This document shows, one piece after another, positions 1-7,382 of a DNA stretch of 20,046 nt. The notes beneath the pieces are model-generated. The model was not told the DNA's origin and ran no database searches. It worked only from the letters and a program-made list of their open reading frames with translations. How positions within the stretch are numbered: position 1 is the stretch's first letter; every line of letters starts with the position of its first letter. The position numbers and the translations under genes are program-made. The DNA is from CARZYU01 sp964370085 (GTDB lineage Bacteria > Bacillota_I > Bacilli_A > RF39 > UBA660), in the NCBI GenBank assembly GCA_964370085.1, contig CAYJHI010000021.1:1-20046 (forward strand), given 5' to 3'.

Positions 1-57
<57 letters not shown>

Positions 58-117
58 AATATTTTTAAGTTTGATTTTAATTAATTTCCTAGCTACTCAA
101 AATTGACGTTTTGCTCA

Positions 118-131
118 GTTTTCAAAGATCA
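118..131 (-). promoter_or_regulatory. boxA-like rRNA antitermination element
   Basis: On the minus strand the rRNA leader reads TGATCTTTGAAAAC and continues CTGAGCAAAACG. This closely resembles the Bacillus rRNA leader (TGCTCTTTGAAAACTGAACAAAACG), whose boxA (TGYTCTTT) recruits the Nus factors for antitermination. It lies about 60 nt upstream of the 16S start and downstream of all three promoters, as expected. Confidence 0.8.
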
Positions 132-159
132 TTTCACAACAATTTGTTGTTGCGTTACT

Positions 160-189
160 AGTATACCAAATCATTTCTCAAGTTGTCAA
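160..189 (-). promoter_or_regulatory. rRNA promoter P1 (proximal)
   Basis: On the minus strand, TTGACA (189-184), an 18-bp spacer and TATACT (165-160) form a near-consensus sigma-A promoter. The bases after the -10 are AGTAACGC, the same motif as in the two upstream promoters. The start site falls near position 153, a G, about 95 nt before 16S. Confidence 0.88.
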
Positions 190-261
190 CACTTTTTTTA
201 AAGTTTTTTAAACTTGTCACTTGGCATAATATAACATCACAAACTCGTGATGTGTGTTACT

Positions 262-290
262 ACTATATCAATTATAATAGTAATTGTCAA
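262..290 (-). promoter_or_regulatory. rRNA promoter P2
   Basis: On the minus strand, TTGACA (290-285), a 17-bp spacer and TATAGT (267-262) form a promoter. It is followed by AGTAACAC, almost identical to the discriminator of P1 and P3. It sits about 100 bp upstream of P1. Confidence 0.88.
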
Positions 291-346
291 CACTTTTTTA
301 TTATTTTTTTTCGACTTTTTTTAGTCGTTTTTGTTGACGTGTTACT

Positions 347-375
347 AATATATCATTACGCCTTTGCTATGTCAA
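347..375 (-). promoter_or_regulatory. rRNA promoter P3 (distal)
   Basis: On the minus strand, TTGACA (375-370), a 17-bp spacer and TATATT (352-347) form a promoter followed by AGTAACAC. With P1 and P2 it makes a tandem array between the Ntdp terminator and 16S. The rest of this ~400-base gene-free stretch is T/A-rich and holds no gene I can support. Confidence 0.87.
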
Positions 376-449
376 CAAAAAATTGTTTTTTTTTTGTTTT
401 TTTTTATTTTTTTGCTTTTTCTTACCTCTGTATAGGTTATTTTACCGTT

Positions 450-483
450 TTATATAAAAAAACTGCTAGAGTTTAACAGTTTT
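450..483 (-). terminator. Rho-independent terminator of the DUF308-Ntdp operon
   Basis: On the minus strand a 10-bp stem (AAAACTGTTA / TAGCAGTTTT, one G-U pair, AACTC loop) occupies 483-459. It is followed by a TTTTATATA run. The Ntdp stop codon (466-468) lies inside the stem. This isolates the rRNA promoters from the upstream operon. Confidence 0.85.
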
Positions 484-996
484 GTATTGCTTATAATATT
501 CTAATATCGTCTCATGACGGAATGGAAAATATCTTTCTTTATTCATTTCTATTAAAATATTTAATTCACTCTTCAAAATTTTATCAATTGATTCAGGATA
601 ATTCATTAGAGTTTTGTGATAATTATATTCTCCCCTATCTAAAACTTTATACGTTCCATCTGGAAAAACTCTTAAATCTAAATCATAATCAATATATTTA
701 ATTGTGTTTTCTGTAATTACAAATGGCGATGCCATATTACAATAATAATATATTCCATCTTTTTTATATTGACCTATTATATTAAACCAATTATTTTTAA
801 AGAAAAACATAATTGCCGGTTCTTTTGTTTTCCAAGAACGTCCATCTGCTTCTATAACTCTTGTTTTTTCATTTCCAAATATTAGAAATTCTTCCGTTAT
901 TTCTAACAATACTGCTTCATCCCATCCTCTATGGAGGGATCCGTTATGTTTATAGCAGTGAATGGCATATTTTTTCCCAATTGTTAAATCTTCCAT
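466..996 (-). CDS. Nucleoside tri-/diphosphate phosphatase, DUF402/Ntdp (YgaC-like)
   Basis: The 176-residue product belongs to the DUF402 family typified by B. subtilis YgaC and staphylococcal Ntdp. Characterised members hydrolyse nucleoside tri- and diphosphates with a divalent metal. The signature blocks are visible: KHNGSLHRGWDEA near the N-terminus, then GRSWKTKEPAI, a YYYCNMASPF strand and the acidic IDYDLDLRVFPDG segment that binds metal. The start at 996 is chosen because it gives MEDLTIGKKY and follows an AGAGGTG ribosome site (1001-1007). An ORF opening at 1059 would add 21 residues with no ribosome site. The resulting length matches the family. It is the last gene of an operon with the 51-residue peptide and the DUF308 protein, and its stop is within the terminator stem. 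The substrate in this organism is inferred from family. Confidence 0.9.
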   Translation of the reverse strand: MEDLTIGKKYAIHCYKHNGSLHRGWDEAVLLEITEEFLIFGNEKTRVIEADGRSWKTKEPAIMFFFKNNWFNIIGQYKKDGIYYYCNMASPFVITENTIKYIDYDLDLRVFPDGTYKVLDRGEYNYHKTLMNYPESIDKILKSELNILIEMNKERYFPFRHETILEYYKQYKTVKL

Positions 997-1018
997 TTCA
1001 CACCTCTTCCTTATATAC

Positions 1019-1174
1019 TTATTTTTTTCGGTGTAAATAAGAATATACGATAGCTGCACTTGCTATCCCTATTATAAGTATAATTATCCAAAAACGATAA
1101 TCATCATGATTACTCAATACAAACTCTTGAACTTGATTACCAAAATTTTCAAGACCTTTAATGATTTCATTCAC
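1019..1174 (-). CDS. Small membrane peptide (51 aa), GTG start
   Basis: This short frame starts with GTG at 1174-1172, overlapping the last base of the DUF308 stop codon (TAG, 1176-1174), and ends with TAA at 1021-1019. It encodes 51 residues: a polar N-terminal half (about residues 1-28), one strongly hydrophobic helix (about 29-45, W-I-I-I-L-I-I-G core) and a basic tail ending HRKK. That is the layout of a single-pass membrane peptide with a cytoplasmic C-terminus. The one-base overlap suggests translational coupling to the DUF308 gene. The upstream GTAGGT is a weak ribosome site. The next gene begins 22 bases further on with its own ribosome site. I recognise no family. The composition and fit in the operon argue for a real gene, but it could be chance. 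Confidence 0.6.
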   Translation of the reverse strand: MNEIIKGLENFGNQVQEFVLSNHDDYRFWIIILIIGIASAAIVYSYLHRKK

Positions 1175-1773
1175 TATTTTTTACCTACTTCATGATTATT
1201 TTTGATTAACTCTATTTCATTACTTTTTTTCGGTTCTCTAGTATAGAACTTGTGTACTATTGCTGTTATCACATCTAAACCTGCAAATATAAAAATTATT
1301 ATTCCTATCACTATTGCTAAAGCTGAAGCTGTTCTAAACGGATTGAATATTAAAAATATTCCAGCTATCATAATTATAATTGCCATGATTAAACTAGCCA
1401 TCCATGCTTTTTGATTGAATTGTTTTAACGTTAGGGCTATTTGAATTTTTAATGCACCCGTTATTGTCATACCTATTCCTAACACAACAGGAATAATACT
1501 TCCTAATAACTCAGGAAGAACTATTAGTATAATTCCTATTAGCGCACTTAGTATTCCGTATACTACTCCAAAACCTGTTGGTTCATTTCTTTTTTTAGCT
1601 CTTATATAACTATAGAAAGACATTAAACCTGTTGCGATTATAAACCCTCCCATTATATACGACAAAGCTGTTAATGATTCTTTTGAGTATAATATTAATA
1701 TGATACCTAGTAATATAAATACACTATCTATTATTATTGTCGACATTAAACTCCTGTTGAAATATTTTAGCAT
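1174..1773 (-). CDS. DUF308/HdeD-family membrane protein
   Basis: The 199-residue product is almost entirely hydrophobic, with about six transmembrane helices in three hairpins. Each repeat carries the 'GI.LI..P......L..ViGi.li..Gl' pattern of DUF308 (HdeD-like) proteins; examples are the VLPELLGSIIPVVLGIGM and NPFRTASALAIVIGIIIF segments. HdeD is linked to acid resistance in enterobacteria, but the role of Gram-positive members is not established. The start is set at 1773 (MLKYFNRSL) because AGAGGTG lies 8 bases upstream. The longer frame from 1797 is excluded because its ATG overlaps the promoter -10 element. It is the first gene of an operon with the small membrane peptide and the Ntdp homologue. 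Confidence 0.82.
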   Translation of the reverse strand: MLKYFNRSLMSTIIIDSVFILLGIILILYSKESLTALSYIMGGFIIATGLMSFYSYIRAKKRNEPTGFGVVYGILSALIGIILIVLPELLGSIIPVVLGIGMTITGALKIQIALTLKQFNQKAWMASLIMAIIIMIAGIFLIFNPFRTASALAIVIGIIIFIFAGLDVITAIVHKFYTREPKKSNEIELIKNNHEVGKK

Positions 1774-1795
1774 TCTTTTTACACCTCTCGGTTTC

Positions 1796-1824
1796 ATTAT
1801 ATCATTATTTTATAGTTCTTTCAA
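1796..1824 (-). promoter_or_regulatory. Promoter of the DUF308-Ntdp operon
   Basis: On the minus strand, TTGAAA (1824-1819), a 17-bp spacer and the extended -10 TGATATAAT (1804-1796) form a strong sigma-A promoter. Transcription would begin near 1789, directly before the ribosome site at 1788-1782. This rules out translation starting at 1797. Confidence 0.8.
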
Positions 1825-1828
1825 TCAA

Positions 1829-1856
1829 TAAAAAAGATCGTTTTTTCAAACGATAC
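1829..1856 (-). terminator. Terminator after the ABC transporter gene
   Basis: On the minus strand a 7-bp stem ATCGTTT / AAACGAT with a GAAA loop (1854-1837) is followed by CTTTTTTATT. It ends transcription seven bases past the ABC stop codon. A run of T also follows on the plus strand, so the hairpin could work in both directions. Confidence 0.8.
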
Positions 1857-1861
1857 TTTTT

Positions 1862-4171
1862 TTATTCACTTCTTAATGCTTCTACAGGATCTTTTTTCGA
1901 AGCCATTTTAGCTGGTATACTTCCACTTATTATTGTCAGTACTATACTAATAGTTATCAATAATAAAGCATGCATAGGATTTAAAACTGCCACATTAGGT
2001 AAATCTGTAAGTGATTCTATTATAATATTGGCAGGAAATAATAACAGTCTCGCTATTATTATTCCTAAAAGTCCAGATGCTAATCCTATTATAAAAGTTT
2101 CAGCATTAAATACTCTAGATATATCTTTTTTACGCGCTCCTAAAGCTCTTAATATTCCTATTTCTTTCGTTCTTTCTAATACTGAAATATATGTAATTAT
2201 CCCAATCATAATTGATGAAACAATTAACGATATTGAAGAAAAGGCAATTAGAACGATTGTGATAGCATCCATGATTCCACTCGATAAAGTCGTAATCATT
2301 GCTGCCATATCTGTATAAATCACTTTCTGATTTTCTTCTTTTTCTTCATTATACTCATCTAAATAACTGATTATTTGTTCTTTGGTATCAAAATCTTTTG
2401 GATAAATATATATTAAATACGGTAAAGGTTCATATCCTATATAACCTAGAAATTGTTCTTTAGTAAATTCTTCAGTGAACGGTTGTCCTGTTAAAAGATT
2501 ATAGTCGGCATTTATTTGTGCTTCTACTAATGATGAAGTTTCATTCATTGATACTATCGTATCAGTTAAGGCACTGGTGTACATAACACCTGATGAAGAT
2601 GCTGTGAAACTATCTCCTTCTTTCCCTCTTATAATGGCTTGTACTTTAATTGTCATACTTTCTTGTGCGGCATATAATGCATCGAAGTCTCTATTTGCAG
2701 TGTAGAATGCACCTTGATTGCTATATAATTGATCATTACTTATTACTTTGAATTCTTTAGCAAGTATTTCTTCAAATGTTAAGTTGCCACTTATATCGAA
2801 CCCTAACATTTCTAAGTCTGATTGTGATAATCTATTATTTGAATCTACTTGTAAAATGATTCCAGGTTCATCTGTATTGATTTCTCCTATTAATATATCA
2901 TAGCTACCATTGATTGTTGGAGATAATTCTCCATTAATGTTATCAGGTATAACTTGCCACCCTGTCATAGGGTTATCCCCCATATCAATCATGCTATATT
3001 TACCCTCTGAATTTTGTGTAATTATATTCATTGCTGTGAAATATGAGAAAGCTGCCCCTCCCAACAATTCTTCATCCAATCCATTTATGTATTCTACATA
3101 TTCTTTGCTAATAACATTTTCATGTACTATCTGTTCTGTTATATCTACTAGCGGTTCTATTTCTTCTGTATCAGAATATTTGTCCATTGATGTTTGTGCC
3201 TGTTCTATACTTAATTGGTTCATTGTCTCTTGATTCATTTCAGCGGCTTGTTCCGCAATAATAATTGGCATTTGCGATAATGAATCTTGTTCAAAATTAT
3301 CTATTTGAATATTAAATCCATTTGATAAAGACATGATTAAAGTTATTCCAATTATCCCAATACTCGCAGCAAAGGCTGTTAATAAGGTTCTTCCTTTTTT
3401 TGTTCTTATATTATTAAACGATAAACTTAAAGCAGTCATGAAACTCATTGCTGTTTTCTTAATACTAAACTTTTCATCTTTTTTGACTTTTTTATCTATT
3501 GGATTTGTATCTTTAATAATTGAACCGTCTTGAACCTCTACTATTCTGGAAGCGTATTCGTTTGCCAACTCCGGGTTATGTGTTACCATGATAACTAATT
3601 TGTCTTTAGATATTTCTTTTATAAGTTCCATTATTTGAACACTTGTTTTTGTATCTAAAGCCCCTGTAGGCTCATCTGCTAAAATTATATCTGGATCATT
3701 AACTAGCGCTCTTGCTATTGCAACGCGTTGCATTTGTCCACCAGATAATTGATTTGGTTTTTTGTGGGCATGGTTTTTTAAACCGACTTTTTCTAAAACC
3801 TCTAGAGCTTTTTTCTTTCTTCTTTTTGGTGAAACACCACTCAATGTTAAGCTCAACTCAACGTTTGACAATACACTTACATGGGTTATAAGATTATAAC
3901 TTTGAAAAATAAAGCCAACACAATTGTTACGGTATGCATCCCATGATGTATCTTTAAATTTTTTTGTTGATTTACTATTTATTACTAAATCACCTGTATC
4001 ATAACGATCTAGGCCACCTATTATATTTAATAAAGTTGTTTTACCAGAACCTGAAGGTCCTAAAATGGCAACAAATTCACTTTTACGAAAATTAAGTGAT
4101 ACGTCTTTTAAGGCATGTTGAACGAAATCACCTGTTTTATAACTTTTACTAATTTTTTTTATTTCTAACAT
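1862..4171 (-). CDS. MacB-like ABC transporter, fused ATPase-permease
   Basis: The 769-residue protein joins an ABC ATPase to an FtsX/MacB permease. Visible ATPase motifs are Walker A GPSGSGKTT (38-46), Q-loop Gln90, signature LSGGQ (142-146), Walker B DIILADE with catalytic Glu167, and H-loop His198. A first membrane helix follows (about 262-285). A large outer domain (about 286-635) comes next, then three helices with the cytoplasmic ERTKEIGILRALGA loop typical of FtsX-type permeases, ending DPVEALRSE. This is the MacB topology, which couples ATP hydrolysis to mechanical export or signalling rather than substrate tunnelling. Family members handle antibiotics, peptides, lipoproteins or cell-wall hydrolase control. 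No MacA-like adaptor is nearby, so the substrate is unknown. The ribosome site is GAAAGGAAAA. The gene follows the 403-residue protein gene by 54 bases, with its own promoter between. Confidence 0.93.
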   Translation of the reverse strand: MLEIKKISKSYKTGDFVQHALKDVSLNFRKSEFVAILGPSGSGKTTLLNIIGGLDRYDTGDLVINSKSTKKFKDTSWDAYRNNCVGFIFQSYNLITHVSVLSNVELSLTLSGVSPKRRKKKALEVLEKVGLKNHAHKKPNQLSGGQMQRVAIARALVNDPDIILADEPTGALDTKTSVQIMELIKEISKDKLVIMVTHNPELANEYASRIVEVQDGSIIKDTNPIDKKVKKDEKFSIKKTAMSFMTALSLSFNNIRTKKGRTLLTAFAASIGIIGITLIMSLSNGFNIQIDNFEQDSLSQMPIIIAEQAAEMNQETMNQLSIEQAQTSMDKYSDTEEIEPLVDITEQIVHENVISKEYVEYINGLDEELLGGAAFSYFTAMNIITQNSEGKYSMIDMGDNPMTGWQVIPDNINGELSPTINGSYDILIGEINTDEPGIILQVDSNNRLSQSDLEMLGFDISGNLTFEEILAKEFKVISNDQLYSNQGAFYTANRDFDALYAAQESMTIKVQAIIRGKEGDSFTASSSGVMYTSALTDTIVSMNETSSLVEAQINADYNLLTGQPFTEEFTKEQFLGYIGYEPLPYLIYIYPKDFDTKEQIISYLDEYNEEKEENQKVIYTDMAAMITTLSSGIMDAITIVLIAFSSISLIVSSIMIGIITYISVLERTKEIGILRALGARKKDISRVFNAETFIIGLASGLLGIIIARLLLFPANIIIESLTDLPNVAVLNPMHALLLITISIVLTIISGSIPAKMASKKDPVEALRSE

Positions 4172-4190
4172 ATAATTTTCCTTTCAACTT

Positions 4191-4199
4191 ATTATAACA
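4191..4199 (-). promoter_or_regulatory. Extended -10 promoter for the ABC gene
   Basis: On the minus strand TGTTATAAT (4199-4191) is a perfect extended -10. There is no good -35 at 17 bp, which extended -10 promoters can tolerate. The start would be near 4184, giving a leader of only about a dozen bases. Confidence 0.6.
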
Positions 4200-4225
4200 T
4201 GTAATTATGAGAAAATTGTGGGATT

Positions 4226-5437
4226 TTATTTTCTTTTTGATTTTCCAGTTTCTCCATCTTTATTATTTTTATTTGTTCTAATTGTTATATCTAAAATATT
4301 CTTCTTCTGAAGATATTCCATTTCCTCTGCGCTGACAGTTACTATGAATTCTCCTCTATTCTCTTTAGTTGAATTATTACCTCTTACTATTATTATTTTT
4401 AATTCTTTATCATCTTCACTTGATTCTTTTGCTTTAATTGGAAATCCGTTAATATCTTTTTTTGCAAATTTTGCCATAGCATCAATATATGTTTCTTCTA
4501 AATCAAATCCGTTGTCATTAAAATATGTGAAGACTTTATTAATCTCATTGATTGTTAATTTTGCTGTATCATCGTTCATTTTTTTGTTTGCTTCTAACTT
4601 CGTTAAAATATCATAACACAATTCATTTGCCACATCATCATTAATTAAATTTATTCTTAATTTCATTATTTTAGAAATAACTTCCCTTTTCTTTTTAGAG
4701 GTTCTAGAATTACTTAGCATTAAATATTCATTTGCTATAATTTGACGATGAGGATTTTGTGTAATAAATTCTTCTGCTTCTATACATTCTATTAATTCAA
4801 TACTATCTTGCAACTTGTCAAATCCTAGAGAGTCTCTTCTACTTTCTTTAATGTCTATGACAGGTAAGTATAGATATTTGTAATTTTTCTTCAAGCAGTT
4901 TAATTCTTCTTTACTTAACGTTAGATCAAGTATCATATCAAGAGAATCATATATAGAATAATCGATGGTTTTTTTAGCAAGGTCCATTAGAATTAATAAA
5001 AAATTCTTTTTTGATGCATCTTTATTGATTAACTCTTCATCTATTAATAATTGTTGATAATAGGTATTACTATTAAATATCTTTGTTAATAACAATGCTG
5101 TTCTTTGATACTCTTTTGATTTTTGTTCATATATATCGATTACTATTTCATCATCTTGATATGATGGAAATTCTTGTTCTCTACTAGTTATAGTAAAATT
5201 ATCCAATGATACCATGTCAGGTATTGTTACAATTAATGCATTTAGACTATCTAAATCTACCTTCGCTAATCTTTCGGCAATTTCATCTATGCATTGTTCG
5301 TTCATTAGAAAATAATCATATGTAGTACTTGTCATCCATGCTGATGAATCTTGTTCTTTACTCAGTTGCTTGTAAAACTTATGTCGTTCTTTTTCAAGTT
5401 TAACATAATTAATTAAATCCTTATAAACTTCTTTCAT
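4226..5437 (-). CDS. Unrecognised 403-residue soluble protein
   Basis: I do not recognise this protein. It has no signal peptide or membrane segment and is rich in Lys, Glu, Asp, Asn and Ile, with long helical stretches (for example residues 1-60 and about 220-310) and only two or three cysteines. The C-terminal part (about 345-385) looks like a small beta/alpha module with strands KIIIVRG and EFIVTVSA, followed by a polar Lys-rich tail ending KSKRK. The ribosome site AGAGGTG (5442-5448) precedes the ATG at 5437. It has its own promoter, diverges from rsmE, and precedes the ABC transporter in the same direction with no clear terminator between, so the two may share a transcript. Nothing in the residues assigns a function. 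Only the coding call is confident. Confidence 0.88.
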   Translation of the reverse strand: MKEVYKDLINYVKLEKERHKFYKQLSKEQDSSAWMTSTTYDYFLMNEQCIDEIAERLAKVDLDSLNALIVTIPDMVSLDNFTITSREQEFPSYQDDEIVIDIYEQKSKEYQRTALLLTKIFNSNTYYQQLLIDEELINKDASKKNFLLILMDLAKKTIDYSIYDSLDMILDLTLSKEELNCLKKNYKYLYLPVIDIKESRRDSLGFDKLQDSIELIECIEAEEFITQNPHRQIIANEYLMLSNSRTSKKKREVISKIMKLRINLINDDVANELCYDILTKLEANKKMNDDTAKLTINEINKVFTYFNDNGFDLEETYIDAMAKFAKKDINGFPIKAKESSEDDKELKIIIVRGNNSTKENRGEFIVTVSAEEMEYLQKKNILDITIRTNKNNKDGETGKSKRK

Positions 5438-5457
5438 AGTGCCACCTCTGTAGCATT

Positions 5458-5463
5458 ATTATA
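5458..5463 (-). promoter_or_regulatory. -10 element for the 403-aa gene
   Basis: TATAAT on the minus strand, 20 bases before the start codon at 5437. It is back to back with the rsmE promoter on the other strand. I see no convincing -35. Confidence 0.5.
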
Positions 5464-5500
5464 CATAATTTACTATAAAAAGGAAACTTTTTTTATTTTG

Positions 5501-5509
5501 TGATATAAT
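5501..5509 (+). promoter_or_regulatory. Extended -10 promoter of rsmE
   Basis: TGATATAAT on the plus strand. The start site would be near 5516, only about 11 bases before the ATG at 5527, so the leader holds little more than the ribosome site (TTAGGTG). Confidence 0.65.
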
Positions 5510-5526
5510 TTATTTAGGTGATTATT

Positions 5527-6222
5527 ATGCAAAGATATTTTTCTAAGGAAAAGAAAGACAATTTTTTATATTTAAGTAACGAAGACTTTTATCATATTTT
5601 TACTGTTATGAGAATGAGCATAAATGATTTAATTGAAGTTGTTTATGACGAACAATTATATATTGGTAAAATTAGCAGTCATGATAGAGTTGAAATCGTT
5701 GAGTTAATAGATGAGAAAGAAGTTAAAACAAAAATTTCTTTAATCATCCCTATATTAAAAGAGCAGAAAATGGATTTTATTTTACAGAAAGCTACAGAGT
5801 TAGGCGTTAGTGAAATTATTCCTTATAATGCTGTTCGCTCTGTGATTAAAATTAATGGTAAAGAAAAGAAGAAAAGCGAAAGATGGCAAAAAATTTGCAA
5901 AGAAGCTAGTGAACAATCTAAGAGACTTACTGTTCCTACTGTCTGTGATATTTTATCTTTAAAAGATATTGTTAGCCTTGATGGTGAAAAATATATTTGT
6001 AGTACTTTAGAAAAAGAGAGATTGTTAAAGAATGTTTTTCCATTAAATGACAATGGTTCTATTTTCTTTATTTTTGGTCCTGAAGGTGGTTTTGATTCTA
6101 AAGAAGAAAACTTTCTAATTGAAAATGGATTTCTTCCTATTTCTTTAGGCGATAATATTCTTAGGGCTGAAACTGTTCCTTTATATTTAATGAGTATTAT
6201 TAATTTCAATTGTAATATATAA
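5527..6222 (+). CDS. rsmE: 16S rRNA m3U1498 methyltransferase RsmE
   Basis: This SPOUT methyltransferase methylates N3 of U1498 in 16S rRNA using S-adenosylmethionine. The 231-residue product begins MQRYF, the usual RsmE start. It has the N-terminal PUA-like RNA-binding domain (about 1-70), then the knotted catalytic domain. Diagnostic motifs are QKATELGVSEIIPYNAVRSV, the EASEQSKR helix, FGPEGGFD, and the SAM-binding knot LGDNILRAETVPLY near the C-terminus. The ATG at 5527 is preferred over an in-frame GTG at 5518 because AGGTG lies 6 bases before it and the GTG is part of that ribosome site. The gene stands alone, without the prmA (L11 methyltransferase) gene that often precedes it in Bacilli. 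Confidence 0.96.
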   Translation: MQRYFSKEKKDNFLYLSNEDFYHIFTVMRMSINDLIEVVYDEQLYIGKISSHDRVEIVELIDEKEVKTKISLIIPILKEQKMDFILQKATELGVSEIIPYNAVRSVIKINGKEKKKSERWQKICKEASEQSKRLTVPTVCDILSLKDIVSLDGEKYICSTLEKERLLKNVFPLNDNGSIFFIFGPEGGFDSKEENFLIENGFLPISLGDNILRAETVPLYLMSIINFNCNI

Positions 6223-6224
6223 AA

Positions 6225-6256
6225 AAAATAGAACTTATACTGTTCTATTTTCTTTT
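6225..6256. terminator. Bidirectional terminator between rsmE and the DUF5305 gene
   Basis: A 10-bp perfect stem AAAATAGAAC / GTTCTATTTT (6225-6234 and 6242-6251) with a 7-base loop is flanked by A and T runs, so it can end both convergent genes. The stop codon of the minus-strand gene (6235-6237) lies in the loop. Confidence 0.88.
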
Positions 6257-7362
6257 TCTTTTTTATCTAAATATGCTCTTGATATTGTTAATTTATATAA
6301 TGTTGTATCCGACATTATTACAAAGTAACTTTTTTCATTAGGTATAACTTCATAATAGATAATTGGTTCTTTAGTTATATCATGTGCATCTACTAATTCT
6401 TCAATCGTCATTACTCTGATTTTATTAGCAAATGTTTCTTCATTAAGAGCTGGTTGTTTGCTCGTAACAATTATGCGATCGTATTCACGTAAATACTTAC
6501 TAACAGTTTTTGTATAGATATCTCTTTCGCTTGCTGTTTTAGCAATTATATATATACTAACTATTAATAATGTTATAGCAATTGCAATAGATGGAATAGC
6601 TAATAAGAAATAAGTCATATCTGTTATTCCAAAAATTGAATTTAAATCTTCTCTTATCGAATTGTTAAGACTAGTATTTGTAGTATCTATTTCAATTGTT
6701 TTTTCATTCAATGGCATTACTATTGAAAGTTCATGTGGTAAATTAATTACTTCTTCATAACCCTCCGCATCACCAGTAGTAGTTAGTTTCATTGTAACTG
6801 TTAACTGACTTGTAGTAATTAGGTTGTAATCTTTTTTGAATGCTGTTACATAAGCATCATATGATAAGTAATCAAGTTTTACTTCTTCATGTATTCTAAA
6901 ACTTTTATCAACAACTGAATCTACTTTACCTGTTGCTAAACTTGTTTCTCTATTATTAATTAATTTATCATTTTGATCAAATATTTCGACGTTCGCTAGT
7001 ATTTCGTAGTTATACGCAAAATCCAGGTCCATAGTTGAATGTATTTCATAATTAAAATCTAATTCAATATTATCAATTAATGATGATATTAAATTCATAT
7101 TTGTATCAATGTAGTCAGTTTCATAATAATCATTTTCTTCTAGATATACTTTGTAATCAATACTACCCATTTCATTATATTCAACGTATTCAGACGGTTT
7201 TCCAAAACTAAAGGACATCGTTACTAATAGATAACTCACAACACTGAAGAAAATTAAAGGTAAGATTAAAAAGATAACATACATTCTTTTTTTCAGTTTA
7301 CTATTGTTGTTAGTTACAAGATAAGTTTTTTCTTTTCCTTCGTATCTAACTTTTGCACTCAT
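6235..7362 (-). CDS. DUF5305-like membrane protein linked to SipW
   Basis: The 375-residue protein has a short cytoplasmic N-terminus with the VRYEGKEKTYLV segment, a membrane helix (about 26-50), a long outer beta-rich domain (about 51-250), a second helix (about 253-276) and a cytoplasmic C-terminal domain (about 277-375). That C-terminal domain contains the MTIEELVDAHDITKEPIIYYE stretch, which in DUF5305 proteins forms the conserved tail. DUF5305 proteins have no established function, but from memory they are often encoded next to SipW-type signal peptidases in archaea and Firmicutes. Here the gene starts 20 bases after the signal peptidase stop, with AGGAGG in between, as the last gene of the exported-protein cassette. 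I infer a role in processing, anchoring or assembling the exported subunits. The family call is by pattern and needs a profile search. Confidence 0.7.
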   Translation of the reverse strand: MSAKVRYEGKEKTYLVTNNNSKLKKRMYVIFLILPLIFFSVVSYLLVTMSFSFGKPSEYVEYNEMGSIDYKVYLEENDYYETDYIDTNMNLISSLIDNIELDFNYEIHSTMDLDFAYNYEILANVEIFDQNDKLINNRETSLATGKVDSVVDKSFRIHEEVKLDYLSYDAYVTAFKKDYNLITTSQLTVTMKLTTTGDAEGYEEVINLPHELSIVMPLNEKTIEIDTTNTSLNNSIREDLNSIFGITDMTYFLLAIPSIAIAITLLIVSIYIIAKTASERDIYTKTVSKYLREYDRIIVTSKQPALNEETFANKIRVMTIEELVDAHDITKEPIIYYEVIPNEKSYFVIMSDTTLYKLTISRAYLDKKEKENRTV

Positions 7363-7382
7363 ATTTTTCCTCCTTTTTATCT

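Noticed and set aside
312..327. Small hairpin CGACT-T6-AGTCG with following T run on the plus strand
   Set aside because: The stem is only 5 bp and no plus-strand gene precedes it.
183..476. Open frame on the plus strand covering the rRNA promoter region
   Set aside because: It is almost all Phe/Tyr/Leu from T-rich DNA, has no ribosome site, and overlaps the three rRNA promoters and a terminator.
1774..1797. Upstream ATG start for the DUF308 gene
   Set aside because: That ATG overlaps the -10 element of a strong promoter, so it would not be in the transcript; the ribosome site fits 1773.
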